Source of the DNA: Nitratireductor aquimarinus
GTDB taxonomy: Bacteria; Pseudomonadota; Alphaproteobacteria; Rhizobiales; Rhizobiaceae
Assembly (NCBI RefSeq): GCF_046773475.1
Contig: NZ_CP177239.1
Location: forward strand, 2,046,001 to 2,110,000
Direction: 5' to 3'
DNA length: 64,000 bases
The notes beneath the pieces were generated by a model. The model had not been told where the DNA came from and made no database searches. It saw nothing but the letters and a program-made list of their open reading frames with translations. Of the stretch, positions 8,506 through 17,660 are shown piece by piece (position 1 is the first letter of the stretch; every line of letters starts with the position of its first letter). The position numbers and the translations under genes are program-made.

Positions 8506-8530
8506 AAAACGCATACAAGCGTTTTTCATT
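8506..8530 (-). terminator. probable terminator of crcB
   Basis: AAAACGC (8506-8512) pairs with GCGTTTT (8519-8525) around six bases. Read on the minus strand, the 3' arm GCGTTTT continues into a GTATT tract, 54 bp after the crcB stop. The plus-strand reading also runs into a T-rich tract (8521-8536), so it could work in both directions. Confidence 0.45.
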
Positions 8531-8578
8531 TTTTTATTGATTAACCAGAGGTTAACACAGAAAAACGCCATACATATA

Positions 8579-8983
8579 CTAAAACGCTTGCACTCCGTTG
8601 AAATACAACTTGGCGGCGTGCACGCCAATGAACGCAAATCCGAACGAAACGACGATCGTGATGAAGACGTAGTAGAAGGCGGCAAGGCTTTCGCCCTTGT
8701 CGATCAACTGGATCGTATCAAGCGAGAACGAGGAGAATGTCGTGAAGCCGCCCAGAACGCCGGTAACGACAAGGGCCCGCCACTCTGCAGAACTGACGGC
8801 GGCGCGCGATATGATCTCGACAGCAACACCGATCACGAAAGAACCGATGATGTTGACGATCATCGTACCCCAGGGAAAAGCATCGCCCCAGATGCGGTTG
8901 GCGAGAAGCCCGACCGACCAGCGCCCAACCGAGCCAACGGCTCCGCCGAAAGCGACAAGAAGCGCAAGAGAAAAGTAATTCAT
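8579..8983 (-). CDS. crcB: fluoride exporter CrcB/FluC
   Basis: Small inner-membrane fluoride channel of 134 residues with four helices; it works as an antiparallel dimer that expels F-. The signature GVLGGFTTFSSFSLDTIQL in the third helix carries the Phe/Ser residues lining the pore, and NIIGSFVIG in the second helix has the conserved Asn. I start at ATG 8983 because family members begin directly with the first helix; ATG 9022 would add 13 residues. I searched the upstream strand for a crcB fluoride riboswitch and found none. The gene stands alone. Confidence 0.9.
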   Translation of the reverse strand: MNYFSLALLVAFGGAVGSVGRWSVGLLANRIWGDAFPWGTMIVNIIGSFVIGVAVEIISRAAVSSAEWRALVVTGVLGGFTTFSSFSLDTIQLIDKGESLAAFYYVFITIVVSFGFAFIGVHAAKLYFNGVQAF

Positions 8984-9433
8984 CGCCCCAGCAAGCCCCA
9001 CTGAAATCCTTTGCCTATGCAAACCATTAATACACCGGACTCACACACGCAATGAATTTATGTGGAATTTTAAATATACTTGATCACCCAAATAAAACTT
9101 GAAAATATACAATTAAACAACCGGTTAATATAAACCGATATATGTCGATTGGTCTATTCTCAAAAACTGGTATCCATACGTATTGACAGCGTCGCATTCC
9201 AAAAACCGTAAGCGACTCACACACTCCACCCGCCCCTCCAGGCCGTCGAAAAGGCGCCCAAGGATGCGCAAACCGACTTCGGGGCCATGTCCGGCCAGCG
9301 AATTCCTGCAAATTCTGACGAATACTGACCAAATCTTACAGGTATCGCCGCTTTTTAGCCGCTTCACGAGAAATGACGGTTTTCACCGGCCCTGCCTTCT
9401 TGCACCGGCCCAAAGCTTGCGTCATCAAAGGTC
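8984..9433. promoter_or_regulatory. divergent intergenic region, crcB and sensor kinase
   Basis: An AT-rich block (9041-9190) followed by GC-normal DNA. It must hold promoters for crcB (left) and the two-component pair (right). The only strong internal structure is the decamer array at 9301-9340. No convincing small gene is present. Confidence 0.45.
9301..9340 (+). promoter_or_regulatory. four phased decamers, candidate response-regulator site
   Basis: Four consecutive 10-mers each begin with AAT or AAA: AATTCCTGCA, AATTCTGACG, AATACTGACC and AAATCTTACA; the middle two match at 8 of 10 positions. Direct repeats phased at one helical turn are the usual target layout of OmpR/PhoB-type regulators. 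The array lies about 95 bp before the kinase start, which suits autoregulation by the adjacent regulator (inference). Confidence 0.4.
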
Positions 9434-10894
9434 ATGCTCGACCTCAAGACGCTGCTGCTGCTGGAATTCTGCACGACGACACTCCAGGCAATCGCCTGGG
9501 TTCTCGTGTGGATGTCCTGGCGTCATCTCTATGAGCTGAAAGTCATCGCCGCCGGCTTCGTGGCCATCGCGCTCGGCCTTCTTCTCCTGCTTCAGCGTGG
9601 TCAGGAGGCATCGGCGCTGCGCATCGTGCTCGACAACATGATGATCAAGATCGGGCTGGTTCTGCTTGCCGATGGCATGGCCCGGTTTCTCGGCCAGCCA
9701 AGATGCCTGAGGATCGGCGTTTTCTGCCTGGCCGTGCATCTCGTTTTCTGGGTCACGGCGGTCGCGCTTGCGCCCGAGCGCCTCGAACTGCGCATTCATG
9801 CCTCCACGGCTTTCACCGTCGTCATGATGGGGGTCATGATCAAGACCCTCTACATGGACCGCACCCAGCCGCCCTTCCTGCGCTGGATCACCATCGCTTT
9901 GCTGGGGGAATATGTCGGCGCAAGCCTCCTGCAGAGTTTTCTGCTCTACTGGTACCCGGACACTTTCGCCAATGGCGCGCTGCTGAGCGATGTGAACGCC
10001 TGGTACTTTTTCCAGGGCCATCTGTTCATTGTCGGCTTTTTCATCTGCCTTCTGTTCATGGTCGGCATGCGCCTTTCAAACGACCTGCGCGACAGGAACT
10101 CGGCGCTCGCCCGTGAGGTTGCCGAACGGCGGCGGCTTGAAGGCGAACTTTCCGCCAGCCTTGATGCGGAAAAGGCCGCGCGCGAAGAGCAGCGACAGCT
10201 CATTCGCATGGTGAGCCACGAATTCCGCACCCCGCTGGCCGGCATCCGCTATGCCAGCGAGATGCTCGAGATGATGCTCAAGCGCCGCTCGGAGGCCGTC
10301 ACCAAGCGCCTCAGGAGCATTGATGACGCCGTCTCCCGGATGACCATGCTCATCGACCGGTTTTTGTCGACCGAACGACAGGTCGAGGGCGTGCTCAAGG
10401 TCGAGCAGCTGGACATCGGCGAACTGACACAGGACATCCAGCGGCATTTCGATCAGGTTGGTCTTGGCGACCGACTGCACTTCACGACCGTCGAGGCGGT
10501 TTCCGATTACTGGGCGGATGTCGAGATGCTGCGCACCGTAATCGTCAACCTGATCGACAATGCGCTCAAATATTCAGCCGATGACAAACCGGTCGAGATC
10601 GCCATTTCCGCGCGCAACAAACTTCTCATCATGGAGGTGTCCGATCGCGGCATCGGCATTCCCGAAGGGGCGCTCAGCCATGTGGGACGACGCTTCTTTC
10701 GCGCCCCAAACACGGGGAAGACGGCGGGCAACGGACTTGGGCTTCACACATGCCGGCAATTGCTTGGCTACCACCGGGGCGCGGTAAACCTCAAGGCGCG
10801 CAGCGGCGGCGGCACTGTCGCAACCGTCATGCTGCCGATGCCCGGCCTGGTGCCGATGAACGATACGGAGCGGTGGGAGGAGAAAACCGCATGA
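9434..10894 (+). CDS. membrane sensor histidine kinase
   Basis: Inner-membrane kinase of 486 residues. Residues 1-215 hold about seven hydrophobic helices without a large periplasmic loop, so the signal may be sensed in the membrane. A short coiled coil (about 215-255) leads to the H-box MVSHEFRTPLAGI near residue 260, the N-box NLIDNALKYS near 375, the G1 box DRGIGIPEG near 408 and the G2 box GNGLGLHTC. All catalytic boxes are intact. The stop overlaps the next start as ATGA, so kinase and regulator are coupled. The signal and targets are unknown. Confidence 0.88.
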   Translation: MLDLKTLLLLEFCTTTLQAIAWVLVWMSWRHLYELKVIAAGFVAIALGLLLLLQRGQEASALRIVLDNMMIKIGLVLLADGMARFLGQPRCLRIGVFCLAVHLVFWVTAVALAPERLELRIHASTAFTVVMMGVMIKTLYMDRTQPPFLRWITIALLGEYVGASLLQSFLLYWYPDTFANGALLSDVNAWYFFQGHLFIVGFFICLLFMVGMRLSNDLRDRNSALAREVAERRRLEGELSASLDAEKAAREEQRQLIRMVSHEFRTPLAGIRYASEMLEMMLKRRSEAVTKRLRSIDDAVSRMTMLIDRFLSTERQVEGVLKVEQLDIGELTQDIQRHFDQVGLGDRLHFTTVEAVSDYWADVEMLRTVIVNLIDNALKYSADDKPVEIAISARNKLLIMEVSDRGIGIPEGALSHVGRRFFRAPNTGKTAGNGLGLHTCRQLLGYHRGAVNLKARSGGGTVATVMLPMPGLVPMNDTERWEEKTA

Positions 10895-11610
10895 GCCGGA
10901 TACTGATTGTCGAAGATGAAGACGCCCTCAGGGGCGACCTGATCGACTACATGCACCTGCAGGGGTTTGACGCAGCCGGCGTTGGAACGGCCGGTGAGCT
11001 GAAAAAAGCCCTTGAAGTGCAGGCACGGCCCGACGTTGTGATCCTCGACATAACCCTGCCGGACGGCGACGGCTTCCATCTGGCGGAGATGATCCGGGCA
11101 AGGCTCGATTGCGGCATCATCATGCTGACTGCGCATGGCGACACGGAAAGCCGGGTGCGCGGCTTTGACAGCGGCGCGGATATCTATCTCGTCAAGCACA
11201 GCAGCCTGCGCGAGATCACCGCAGCGGTTCACAGCCTGCTGCGCCGCCTGCCCCAGAACCAGGCACATGACGGGCAGACAGGAACCTGGGTGCTCGATAC
11301 GGTGAGCTGGACCCTGCTTTCTCCCGATGGCAGTTCGGTAAAGCTCACCGCGACCGAGAATTCCTTCATCGGCGCACTGATCGAGAATTCCGGTACGCCA
11401 CGCTCCCGCGAGGAACTGGCCCGGATCCTCTCCCGGCGGCAGACCCAGTTCGACAACCGCCATCTCGACGCGGTGGTGAGCCGCTTACGACGCAAGATCC
11501 TCGACCAGACCGACATCGACCCGCCGATAAAATCCGTCTACGGCGTCGGCTATTCCTTCAGCGCGGCCGGAAAGATCGGGAGCCTCCAGCCCGGCGAAGC
11601 GCGCGGCTAG
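10891..11610 (+). CDS. OmpR/PhoB-type response regulator
   Basis: Regulator of 239 residues. The receiver domain (1-120) has acidic pocket residues at 8-10, phospho-acceptor Asp53 (VILDITLPDGD) and the switch MLTAHGD. The conserved lysine is followed by His (LVKHSS) rather than the usual Pro. The winged-helix domain (about 130-230) ends in the typical IKSVYGVGYSF. I start at ATG 10891, after GGGAGGAG and overlapping the kinase stop by four bases. A longer in-frame reading into the kinase gene is rejected. Confidence 0.9.
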   Translation: MSRILIVEDEDALRGDLIDYMHLQGFDAAGVGTAGELKKALEVQARPDVVILDITLPDGDGFHLAEMIRARLDCGIIMLTAHGDTESRVRGFDSGADIYLVKHSSLREITAAVHSLLRRLPQNQAHDGQTGTWVLDTVSWTLLSPDGSSVKLTATENSFIGALIENSGTPRSREELARILSRRQTQFDNRHLDAVVSRLRRKILDQTDIDPPIKSVYGVGYSFSAAGKIGSLQPGEARG

Positions 11611-11664
11611 CATTCAGACAAAAGAGTTTCGACGTGGGATATTCTGGTGCAGAGGCCGGCCCGT

Positions 11665-12471
11665 CTAAGCCCCGCCTGAAATTTCCGCGACAGCATCACC
11701 GGCAAGAACCTTCGCCAGATGGGCGCGGTATTCGCCGCTGGCATGGATATCATAGAGCATGTCATCCAGAGGCAGCACGAGCCGCTCCAGCGCCTCCGGG
11801 TGGAAGCGCTCATTGAGCGCCTCTTCTGCCGCAGACCAGCGAAACACGCCATCGCGGCCGGCACCGGTGATGGCGACGCGCACACTCCCTGGCACACCGG
11901 CCACGAAGACGCCGACAATCGCAAACCGGGAGGCAGGATTGCGAAACTTCAGATAGGCGGAGCGACGCTGAAGGGGAAAACGCACCCCGGTGATGATCTC
12001 CCCCTCTTCAAGCGCAGTCTCAAACAGGCCCAGGAAAAAGGCGTCAGCCCCGATTTCGCGCCGGTCGGTAAGAACGGTCGCGCCAAGCCCCACACAGGCA
12101 GCCGGATAATCGGCTGCCGGATCATTGTTGGCGATGGACCCGCCAAGCGTTCCGCGATTGCGCACCTGCGCATCGCCGATCTCTCCGGCAAGGGCGGCAA
12201 GGCCCGGAACATGTCTGCGAACGGCCTCGGCGCCTGCCACCTGTGCATGGGTGCACATGGCCCCGACAATGATCGCATCAGGCTCGATGCGGATCTTTTT
12301 CAGAGCGCTGATCCCTGCCAGATCGACCAGCATGTCGGGCGCGGCCAGCCCCTGCTTCATCGTCGGCAGCAGGGTCTGCCCGCCGGCAAGCAGGCTCGCC
12401 TCTTCGGCCTCGCCCAGAAATGCAGCCGCAGCCTCCACGCTTTCAGCGCGCCTGTAGCAGAACGGGTTCAT
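11665..12471 (-). CDS. FAD subunit of a molybdenum hydroxylase (CoxM/XdhB-like)
   Basis: Flavin-binding medium subunit of 268 residues from the xanthine dehydrogenase/CO dehydrogenase family; it passes electrons from the Fe-S subunit to an acceptor. FAD motifs are LLAGGQTLLPTMK near residue 28 and RNRGTLGGSIANNDPAADYP near 104. It is the last gene of an eleven-gene operon; its start overlaps the stop of the 2Fe-2S subunit as ATGA. The partner molybdopterin subunit lies about 8 kb upstream at the head of the same operon. The substrate is unknown. Confidence 0.87.
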   Translation of the reverse strand: MNPFCYRRAESVEAAAAFLGEAEEASLLAGGQTLLPTMKQGLAAPDMLVDLAGISALKKIRIEPDAIIVGAMCTHAQVAGAEAVRRHVPGLAALAGEIGDAQVRNRGTLGGSIANNDPAADYPAACVGLGATVLTDRREIGADAFFLGLFETALEEGEIITGVRFPLQRRSAYLKFRNPASRFAIVGVFVAGVPGSVRVAITGAGRDGVFRWSAAEEALNERFHPEALERLVLPLDDMLYDIHASGEYRAHLAKVLAGDAVAEISGGA

Positions 12472-12944
12472 GCAGAGATCTCCTGCGCGCCCTGGCGGAT
12501 CGCCTTCACGATGTTCTCGTAGCCGGTGCAGCGGCAGATATTGCCTTCGAGCTCATGCCGAATGGTCGCCTCATCCAAAGCCGCGCCATGACGGCGCACC
12601 ATATCGAGCGCCGACAGGATCATTCCCGGCGTGCAGAAGCCACACTGAAGCGCATGGCATTCGTGAAATGCCTTCTGCATGGCGTGCAGGTTTTCGCCCT
12701 CGGCAAGCCCCTCAATGGTGGTCACCTCCCGCCCCTCGCACTGCACGGCAAGCATGGCGCAGGATTTGATCGCCTCGCCATCGACATGCACCACACACGC
12801 GCCGCACTGGCTGGTGTCGCACCCGACATGCGTTCCAGTCAGGCGTCTGCGCACCCGCAGGAAATCCACGAGCAGCGTGCGGTCTTCGATGTCTTCGGTC
12901 ACGGCCTCGCCATTGATGCGCATGGTCACGCAGGTCATGGACAT
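12468..12944 (-). CDS. 2Fe-2S subunit of a molybdenum hydroxylase (CoxS-like)
   Basis: Small iron-sulfur subunit of 158 residues. The plant-ferredoxin-type cluster is bound by Cys in GCDTSQCGACVV plus the later KSC; the second cluster by CGFCTPGM and CRCTGYENI. All eight cysteines are present. It transfers electrons from the molybdenum centre to the FAD subunit. The stop overlaps the FAD-subunit start, and 48 bp separate it from livF. No signal sequence, so the enzyme is cytoplasmic. Confidence 0.92.
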   Translation of the reverse strand: MSMTCVTMRINGEAVTEDIEDRTLLVDFLRVRRRLTGTHVGCDTSQCGACVVHVDGEAIKSCAMLAVQCEGREVTTIEGLAEGENLHAMQKAFHECHALQCGFCTPGMILSALDMVRRHGAALDEATIRHELEGNICRCTGYENIVKAIRQGAQEISA

Positions 12945-12992
12945 ACCTCATGGCGCTTCAGCGCAGACGATCTGCAGCACACAAACCAGACG

Positions 12993-13694
12993 TCAGATGC
13001 CGACATGGCGATGCACCAACTCTGAATCGCGCTCCAGATCGGCGCTTGTGCCCGACCAGACCGTACGTCCTTTTTCCAGAACGTAATGATGGTCGGCAAG
13101 GCGCTTGAGCACCTCGACATTCTTGTCGATCAACAGGATCGACTGACCTTCAGCCTTGAGGCGCTCCAGACATTGCCAGATCTCGCGGCGAATGACGGGG
13201 GCGAGCCCCTCCGTCGCCTCATCAAGGATGAGAAGATGCGGATTGGTCATCAGCGCGCGCCCGATCACCAGCATTTGCTGCTCACCGCCCGACAGGGTTC
13301 CAGAAGACTGCCCCGCCCGCTCGCGCAGACGCGGGAACATCTCGTAGACCCGCTGCAGCGTCCAGGGATTGTTGCGCTTCAGCCTGTTGCTGGCCGTCGC
13401 TACAAGGTTCTCCCGCACGGTGAGCGTTGGGAACACCTGCCGCGATTCCGGCACCAGCCCGACACCGAGGCGGGCGACCTTTTCGGGTGCGGCCGCGGTG
13501 ACATCCCTGCCGCGAAGCTGCACCTTGCCGGACTGCGCCGGCAAAAGCCCCATGATGGTGCGCACCGTGGTCGTCTTGCCCATGCCGTTGCGACCGAGCA
13601 GGGTCACGACCTGCCCCTCTCCGATCTCCAGTGCGACATCGAAAAGGATCCTGCTTGCGCCATAGGCGGCCTGAAGCCCTTCAACGCTCAGCAT
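12993..13694 (-). CDS. livF: branched-chain-type ABC transporter ATPase LivF
   Basis: ATP-binding subunit of 233 residues of a HAAT-type importer. Walker A GRNGMGKTT near residue 33, Q-loop region VPESRQVFPTLTVREN, signature LSGGEQQML near 133 and Walker B LLILDEATEGLAP near 155. The VPESR..FPTLTVREN segment and the short length are typical of LivF. It overlaps livG by seven bases. Cargo is likely not leucine but the aromatic or acidic compound used by the enzymes of this operon (inference). Confidence 0.9.
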   Translation of the reverse strand: MLSVEGLQAAYGASRILFDVALEIGEGQVVTLLGRNGMGKTTTVRTIMGLLPAQSGKVQLRGRDVTAAAPEKVARLGVGLVPESRQVFPTLTVRENLVATASNRLKRNNPWTLQRVYEMFPRLRERAGQSSGTLSGGEQQMLVIGRALMTNPHLLILDEATEGLAPVIRREIWQCLERLKAEGQSILLIDKNVEVLKRLADHHYVLEKGRTVWSGTSADLERDSELVHRHVGI

Positions 13695-14446
13695 AGCTCG
13701 TCTCCTTCGCCCAGATAGGCCGTCTTCACATCGGCATTGCTTCGGATTTCATCGGCGCTTCCGGTGGCAATGATCCGCCCGTAAACAAGAACGGAAATGC
13801 GGTCGGCCAGCGCGAACACGGCATCCATGTCGTGCTCGACCAGAAGCATGCTGAACTGTCCCTTCAGGCTCAAAAGCAGGTCGACCATCTGCTGGCTCTC
13901 CACATGGCCAAGACCGGCCATGGGTTCATCCAGCAGGAGCAGGCGCGGCCTCGTGGCAAGCGCCACGGCGAGCTCGAGCTGCTTGCGTTCGCCATGGGCG
14001 AGGTTCGCCACCAGCTCGCCGGCGCGCTCCTCCAGCCCGACACGGCGCAGAAGCACTGCCGCTTCTTCCTGCAAATCGGTGTCGCGCCGGGCGCTCGCCA
14101 GAAAGTGAAAGCTGTGGCCCTTCTGCACCTGGCAGGCGATGGAGACATTCTGCAACGCGGTGTAATCCGGCAACAGGCAGGTGATCTGAAACGTCCGGGC
14201 CAACCCGCGCGCCACGCGATCCGGTGTCGGCAGGCTGTCGATCTTCTGACCGTTCAGGCTGATGTGGCCGGCGTCGTGCGCCAGCTCGCCAAAGAGCTGC
14301 GAGATCAGTGTGGTCTTGCCCGCACCATTGGGTCCGATCAGCGCATGGATTTCGCCCGGCTCCACGGTGAGGCTCACATCGTCGGTGGCCGTCAGACCGC
14401 CAAAACGTTTCTGCAGGTTCTCGACCTTGAGGATGGAACTGGTCAT
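13688..14446 (-). CDS. livG: branched-chain-type ABC transporter ATPase LivG
   Basis: Second ATPase subunit, 252 residues from ATG 14446 (MTSSILKVENLQKRFGGLTA). Walker A GPNGAGKTT, signature LAHGERKQLEL and Walker B LLLLDEPMAGLG are intact; FGGLTA..D is characteristic of LivG. The start overlaps the livM stop as ATGA; the longer open frame (to 14554) reads into livM and is rejected. It pairs with LivF to drive the LivHM permease. Confidence 0.9.
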   Translation of the reverse strand: MTSSILKVENLQKRFGGLTATDDVSLTVEPGEIHALIGPNGAGKTTLISQLFGELAHDAGHISLNGQKIDSLPTPDRVARGLARTFQITCLLPDYTALQNVSIACQVQKGHSFHFLASARRDTDLQEEAAVLLRRVGLEERAGELVANLAHGERKQLELAVALATRPRLLLLDEPMAGLGHVESQQMVDLLLSLKGQFSMLLVEHDMDAVFALADRISVLVYGRIIATGSADEIRSNADVKTAYLGEGDELC

Positions 14447-15426
14447 GAGCGGCTCCCGAAAACACGCTGGAGCAAGGCCTGCACGCCGCCCTGCGTATAA
14501 AGGACAACGAACAGCAGGATGAAGCCGAGGCCGAGCTGCCAGTTCTCGGTCCACGAAGCGAGCAGCGTTTCCAGCACGATGAACGTGCCTGCGCCGATCA
14601 GCGGCCCAAACACGGTTCCGACCCCGCCGAGAATGACCATCACCATCAGTTCGCCCGATTTTGTCCAGTGCAGCATGTCCGGGCTGGCAAAGCGCATGAA
14701 ATTGGCCATGAGCGCACCGGCCAGTCCGGCCCCCATGCCCGAGATCACGAAGGCGACCAGCTTGTAGCGATAGGCGTGCAGGCCGATGGCCGCCATGCGC
14801 TGTTCGCTCTGCCGCAGGCCGGCAAGTACGTAGCCGAAGCGGGAGTTCACCAGCCGCGTCAGAAGCGCGAAGAACAGAACGGCGATTGCCAGACAGACAT
14901 AATAGACGGTCTGCTTGTCACGCATGTTCAGCCCCGGAACCTCGTTTGCACGGCGGATGATCAGCCCGTCATCGCCGCCATAGGCCTTGAGCGAGACGAA
15001 GAAGAAGAACAGCATCTGCGCGAAGGCCAGCGTGATCATGATGAACTGGATGCCGCTCGTGCGCAGCGAAAGCGCGCCGATGATCGCAGCGACCGCCCCG
15101 CTGACGAGAATGGCCAGAGGCAGGGTGATCAGAAGCTGATTGGTGCCCGGCAGGAAGCCGAACAGCGGTTCGCCCGATGCGTAGTGCTGATAAAGGATGC
15201 CGACCACATAGCCGCCGACACCGAAGAAGGCTGCGTGCCCGAAGCTGACCATGCCGCCGAAGCCGAGGATGAAGTTCAGGCTGGCTGCGGCGATGCCGTA
15301 GATCAGAACCCGCGTTGCCAGCGAGGTGAGCGCCGGCTGCCCCAGCATGTCGGCGATCACCGGCAGTGCCAGAAACACTGCCAGCAGGCCGATGCCCAGG
15401 AGAGTTTTGCTTGATGATTGTGTCAT
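14443..15426 (-). CDS. livM: branched-chain-type ABC transporter permease LivM
   Basis: Inner-membrane permease of about 327 residues with eight to ten helices. Family marks are ASLNFILGFGGMVSFGHAAFFGVGGY near residue 50 and the EAA-like loop ELMVMVILGGVGTVFGPLIGAG. I give ATG 15426; a TTG four codons upstream (15438) is an alternative. The gene follows livH by about 20 bp. Confidence 0.88.
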   Translation of the reverse strand: MTQSSSKTLLGIGLLAVFLALPVIADMLGQPALTSLATRVLIYGIAAASLNFILGFGGMVSFGHAAFFGVGGYVVGILYQHYASGEPLFGFLPGTNQLLITLPLAILVSGAVAAIIGALSLRTSGIQFIMITLAFAQMLFFFFVSLKAYGGDDGLIIRRANEVPGLNMRDKQTVYYVCLAIAVLFFALLTRLVNSRFGYVLAGLRQSEQRMAAIGLHAYRYKLVAFVISGMGAGLAGALMANFMRFASPDMLHWTKSGELMVMVILGGVGTVFGPLIGAGTFIVLETLLASWTENWQLGLGFILLFVVLYTQGGVQALLQRVFGSRS

Positions 15427-15446
15427 CGAAATAATCAATCCGAAAC

Positions 15447-16361
15447 TTACGAGTGCGCCGGGAAGAGACCCTTGGGCCTGACAAGCAGAACAAGCGCCAT
15501 GAGAAGGTAGATGCCCATCGAGGAGAGGCCCGCGCCCAGCGCATCGGCCTCGGAGCCCGCCATGATCTGCCTGAGGAAGCCCGGCAGATAGGCACGGAGC
15601 ATCGTGTCGAAGACGCCGATGATGAGGCTGGCGAAGAACGCGCCGCGGATCGACCCGACGCCGCCGATCACCACGACGACGAAGGTCGTGATGAGGATCT
15701 GCTCGCCCATTCCCACCTGCACCGCCAGGATCGGGCCGGCCATGTAGCCGGCGAGGCCTGCCAGCAGCGCGCCCAGCCCGAACACGATCGTGTAGAGCAT
15801 GCGGATATCGACACCCAGCGCGCGCACCATGTCACGATTGGTGGAACCGGCCCGCACCAGCATGCCGATGCGTGTGCGGTTGATGACCAGGTAAAGACCA
15901 AGCGCCACGAGCAGACCGACGGCAATGATCGCGAGCCGATAGCTCGGATAGAACAGGCCGGGCAGAAGCTCGACCGAACCGCTCAGCGCCGATGGCAGGC
16001 CCACGAACAGGGGCTGTCTGCCGAAGATGAGCGTGATCACCTGGTTGGAAATGAGGATCAGGGCGAACGTGGCCAGCACCTGATCGAGGTGATCGCGCTT
16101 GTAGAGACGCCTGACGACGAGGAATTCCATCGCCGCGCCCGTCAGCGCCGCAGCGGCCAGCGCCGCCGGAATGCCGGCGTAGTAGACGCCCGTCTCCATG
16201 GCGACATAGGTTCCGGCATAGGCCCCGATCATGTAGATCGAGCCATGCGCCAGATTGATGATACCCATGATACCGAAGATCAGGGTCAGTCCCGCGGCCA
16301 TCAGAAACAGCATTACGCCGAGTTGCAGACCGTTGAGAACTTGTTCGAGAAACAGAGTCAT
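15447..16361 (-). CDS. livH: branched-chain-type ABC transporter permease LivH
   Basis: Inner-membrane permease of 304 residues. The N-terminus LEQVLNGLQLGVMLFLMAAGLT and GIMGIINLAHGSIYMIGAYAG are strong LivH marks, and the cytoplasmic loop VVVVIGGVGSIRGAFFASLIIG contacts the ATPases. It forms the channel with LivM. It lies 85 bp after the first binding-protein gene. Confidence 0.9.
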   Translation of the reverse strand: MTLFLEQVLNGLQLGVMLFLMAAGLTLIFGIMGIINLAHGSIYMIGAYAGTYVAMETGVYYAGIPAALAAAALTGAAMEFLVVRRLYKRDHLDQVLATFALILISNQVITLIFGRQPLFVGLPSALSGSVELLPGLFYPSYRLAIIAVGLLVALGLYLVINRTRIGMLVRAGSTNRDMVRALGVDIRMLYTIVFGLGALLAGLAGYMAGPILAVQVGMGEQILITTFVVVVIGGVGSIRGAFFASLIIGVFDTMLRAYLPGFLRQIMAGSEADALGAGLSSMGIYLLMALVLLVRPKGLFPAHS

Positions 16362-16446
16362 TGCGTTTCGCTGGCCAGTTGCTCAGAGATTGGAAGGAAG
16401 CGGCCGCTCCGGCGCAAAGGCCATCGCGACCGCCATATGCGTGTGA

Positions 16447-17616
16447 TTAAAGGCTGCACTCGGCGGCATAGACGTCGCCGTGATCCTCAAAGACCGTACC
16501 CACGGTCTTAAGTGCCGGCTTGCCATCCTCGCCATCGACAACCTTGAGGGAGAACCAGTCCTGAACCGGATGCTGGTTGGGACCGAAGGCGAAATCGCCG
16601 CGCACGGATTCGAAGGCCGCTTCGCGCATGGCGTTGCGGAACGCGTCCGCATCGTCGACGGAACCGCCCGTCGCCTTCAGCGCCGCGGCAATGGCGCGCG
16701 CCGCATCGTAACCCTGGCTCGCATAATAGGTGAGCGGACGGTCATAGGCTTCTTTCCAGGCAGCCACGAAACCTTCGTTGGCGCTGTTCTCGAAGTCCGT
16801 GTTCCAGTGGCTGGACACGTTGACGCCCTTGGCGGCATCGCCAACCGCGTTCAGGATGACCGCATCCATGGACGGTTCGGCGACCACCATCGGCACGGTT
16901 TCGAGAAGGCCCGCCTGCTGATACTGGCGCAGAAACGCAATGCCCAGACCACCGGGATGGAACTGGAACACGACATCCGGCGCGGCGTCGCGGATCTGCG
17001 CCATTTCGGCGGCGAAATCGGTCTGGTCGAGGCGTGTATAGACCTCACCGACGATATCGCCCTTGAAGAACCGTTTGAAGCCGGAGATGGCGTCCTTGCC
17101 GGCCTGATAGTTGGGGGCCAGAACGAAGGCCGTCTTGTAGCCCAGATTGGTCGCGTTCTGTCCCGCGCTTTCATGCAGGCTGTCATTCTGCCAGGACACC
17201 ACGAAATAGTTCTCGTTGCATTCCTTGCCGGCGAAATTGGACGGCGCGGCATTGGGGCTGATGTAGAAAGCGCCTGCATCGACAATGTCCGGCACGGTGG
17301 CGCCGGCAACGTTGGAGAAGACGATACCCGTGAAGAGCTTCACGCCCTCATTGTTGAGGTAGCGATCCGCGATCTGGCGGCCATTGCCCGGTTTCAGACT
17401 GTCATCCTCGACCATCAGTTCCACCGGAACACCGCCGAGCTTGCCGTCTTCTGCGTCAATGGCCAGCTGGAAACCGTCGCGAATGTCCTGCCCCAGATAA
17501 CCGGCCGGGCCGGACAGCGTGGTGATCATGCCGATCTTGACCGGCTCCTGCGCCGCCAGCGGGGTCGCTGCGGCTGCAGCCAGCACACCGGCCAGAATGG
17601 TCTTTCTCAATGTCAT
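16447..17616 (-). CDS. ABC substrate-binding protein, LivK/type I, copy 1
   Basis: Periplasmic binding protein of 389 residues. A signal peptide (about 1-22, ending PLAAQ) precedes EPVKIGMITTLSGPAGYLGQ, the classic opening of amide/branched-chain binding proteins. The second lobe has APDVVFQFHPGGLGIAFL and the C-terminus is cysteine-containing. It is very similar along its whole length to the second copy at 18625-19797; the two flank the MBL hydrolase gene. The ligand is unknown; such proteins in aromatic-degradation operons often bind aromatic acids. Confidence 0.88.
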   Translation of the reverse strand: MTLRKTILAGVLAAAAATPLAAQEPVKIGMITTLSGPAGYLGQDIRDGFQLAIDAEDGKLGGVPVELMVEDDSLKPGNGRQIADRYLNNEGVKLFTGIVFSNVAGATVPDIVDAGAFYISPNAAPSNFAGKECNENYFVVSWQNDSLHESAGQNATNLGYKTAFVLAPNYQAGKDAISGFKRFFKGDIVGEVYTRLDQTDFAAEMAQIRDAAPDVVFQFHPGGLGIAFLRQYQQAGLLETVPMVVAEPSMDAVILNAVGDAAKGVNVSSHWNTDFENSANEGFVAAWKEAYDRPLTYYASQGYDAARAIAAALKATGGSVDDADAFRNAMREAAFESVRGDFAFGPNQHPVQDWFSLKVVDGEDGKPALKTVGTVFEDHGDVYAAECSL

Positions 17617-17660
17617 TTCCCGTTCTCCTCTGGTTCCCGCGCTGTGCGCGTTGTTGCCGG

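Noticed and set aside
9084..9367. Short minus-strand open frames of about 80 codons in the crcB/kinase gap
   Set aside because: No ribosome site, no recognisable domain, and they overlap the likely promoter and the decamer array.
8984..9433. A fluoride riboswitch before crcB
   Set aside because: I looked for the conserved pseudoknot segments on the minus strand and found no match; the region is simple AT-rich DNA.
13817..14446. Reading the Liv operon as a plain leucine/isoleucine/valine transporter
   Set aside because: Its genes are embedded in one operon with Mo hydroxylase, dioxygenase and hydrolase genes, so a pathway substrate is more likely, although amino-acid transport cannot be excluded.
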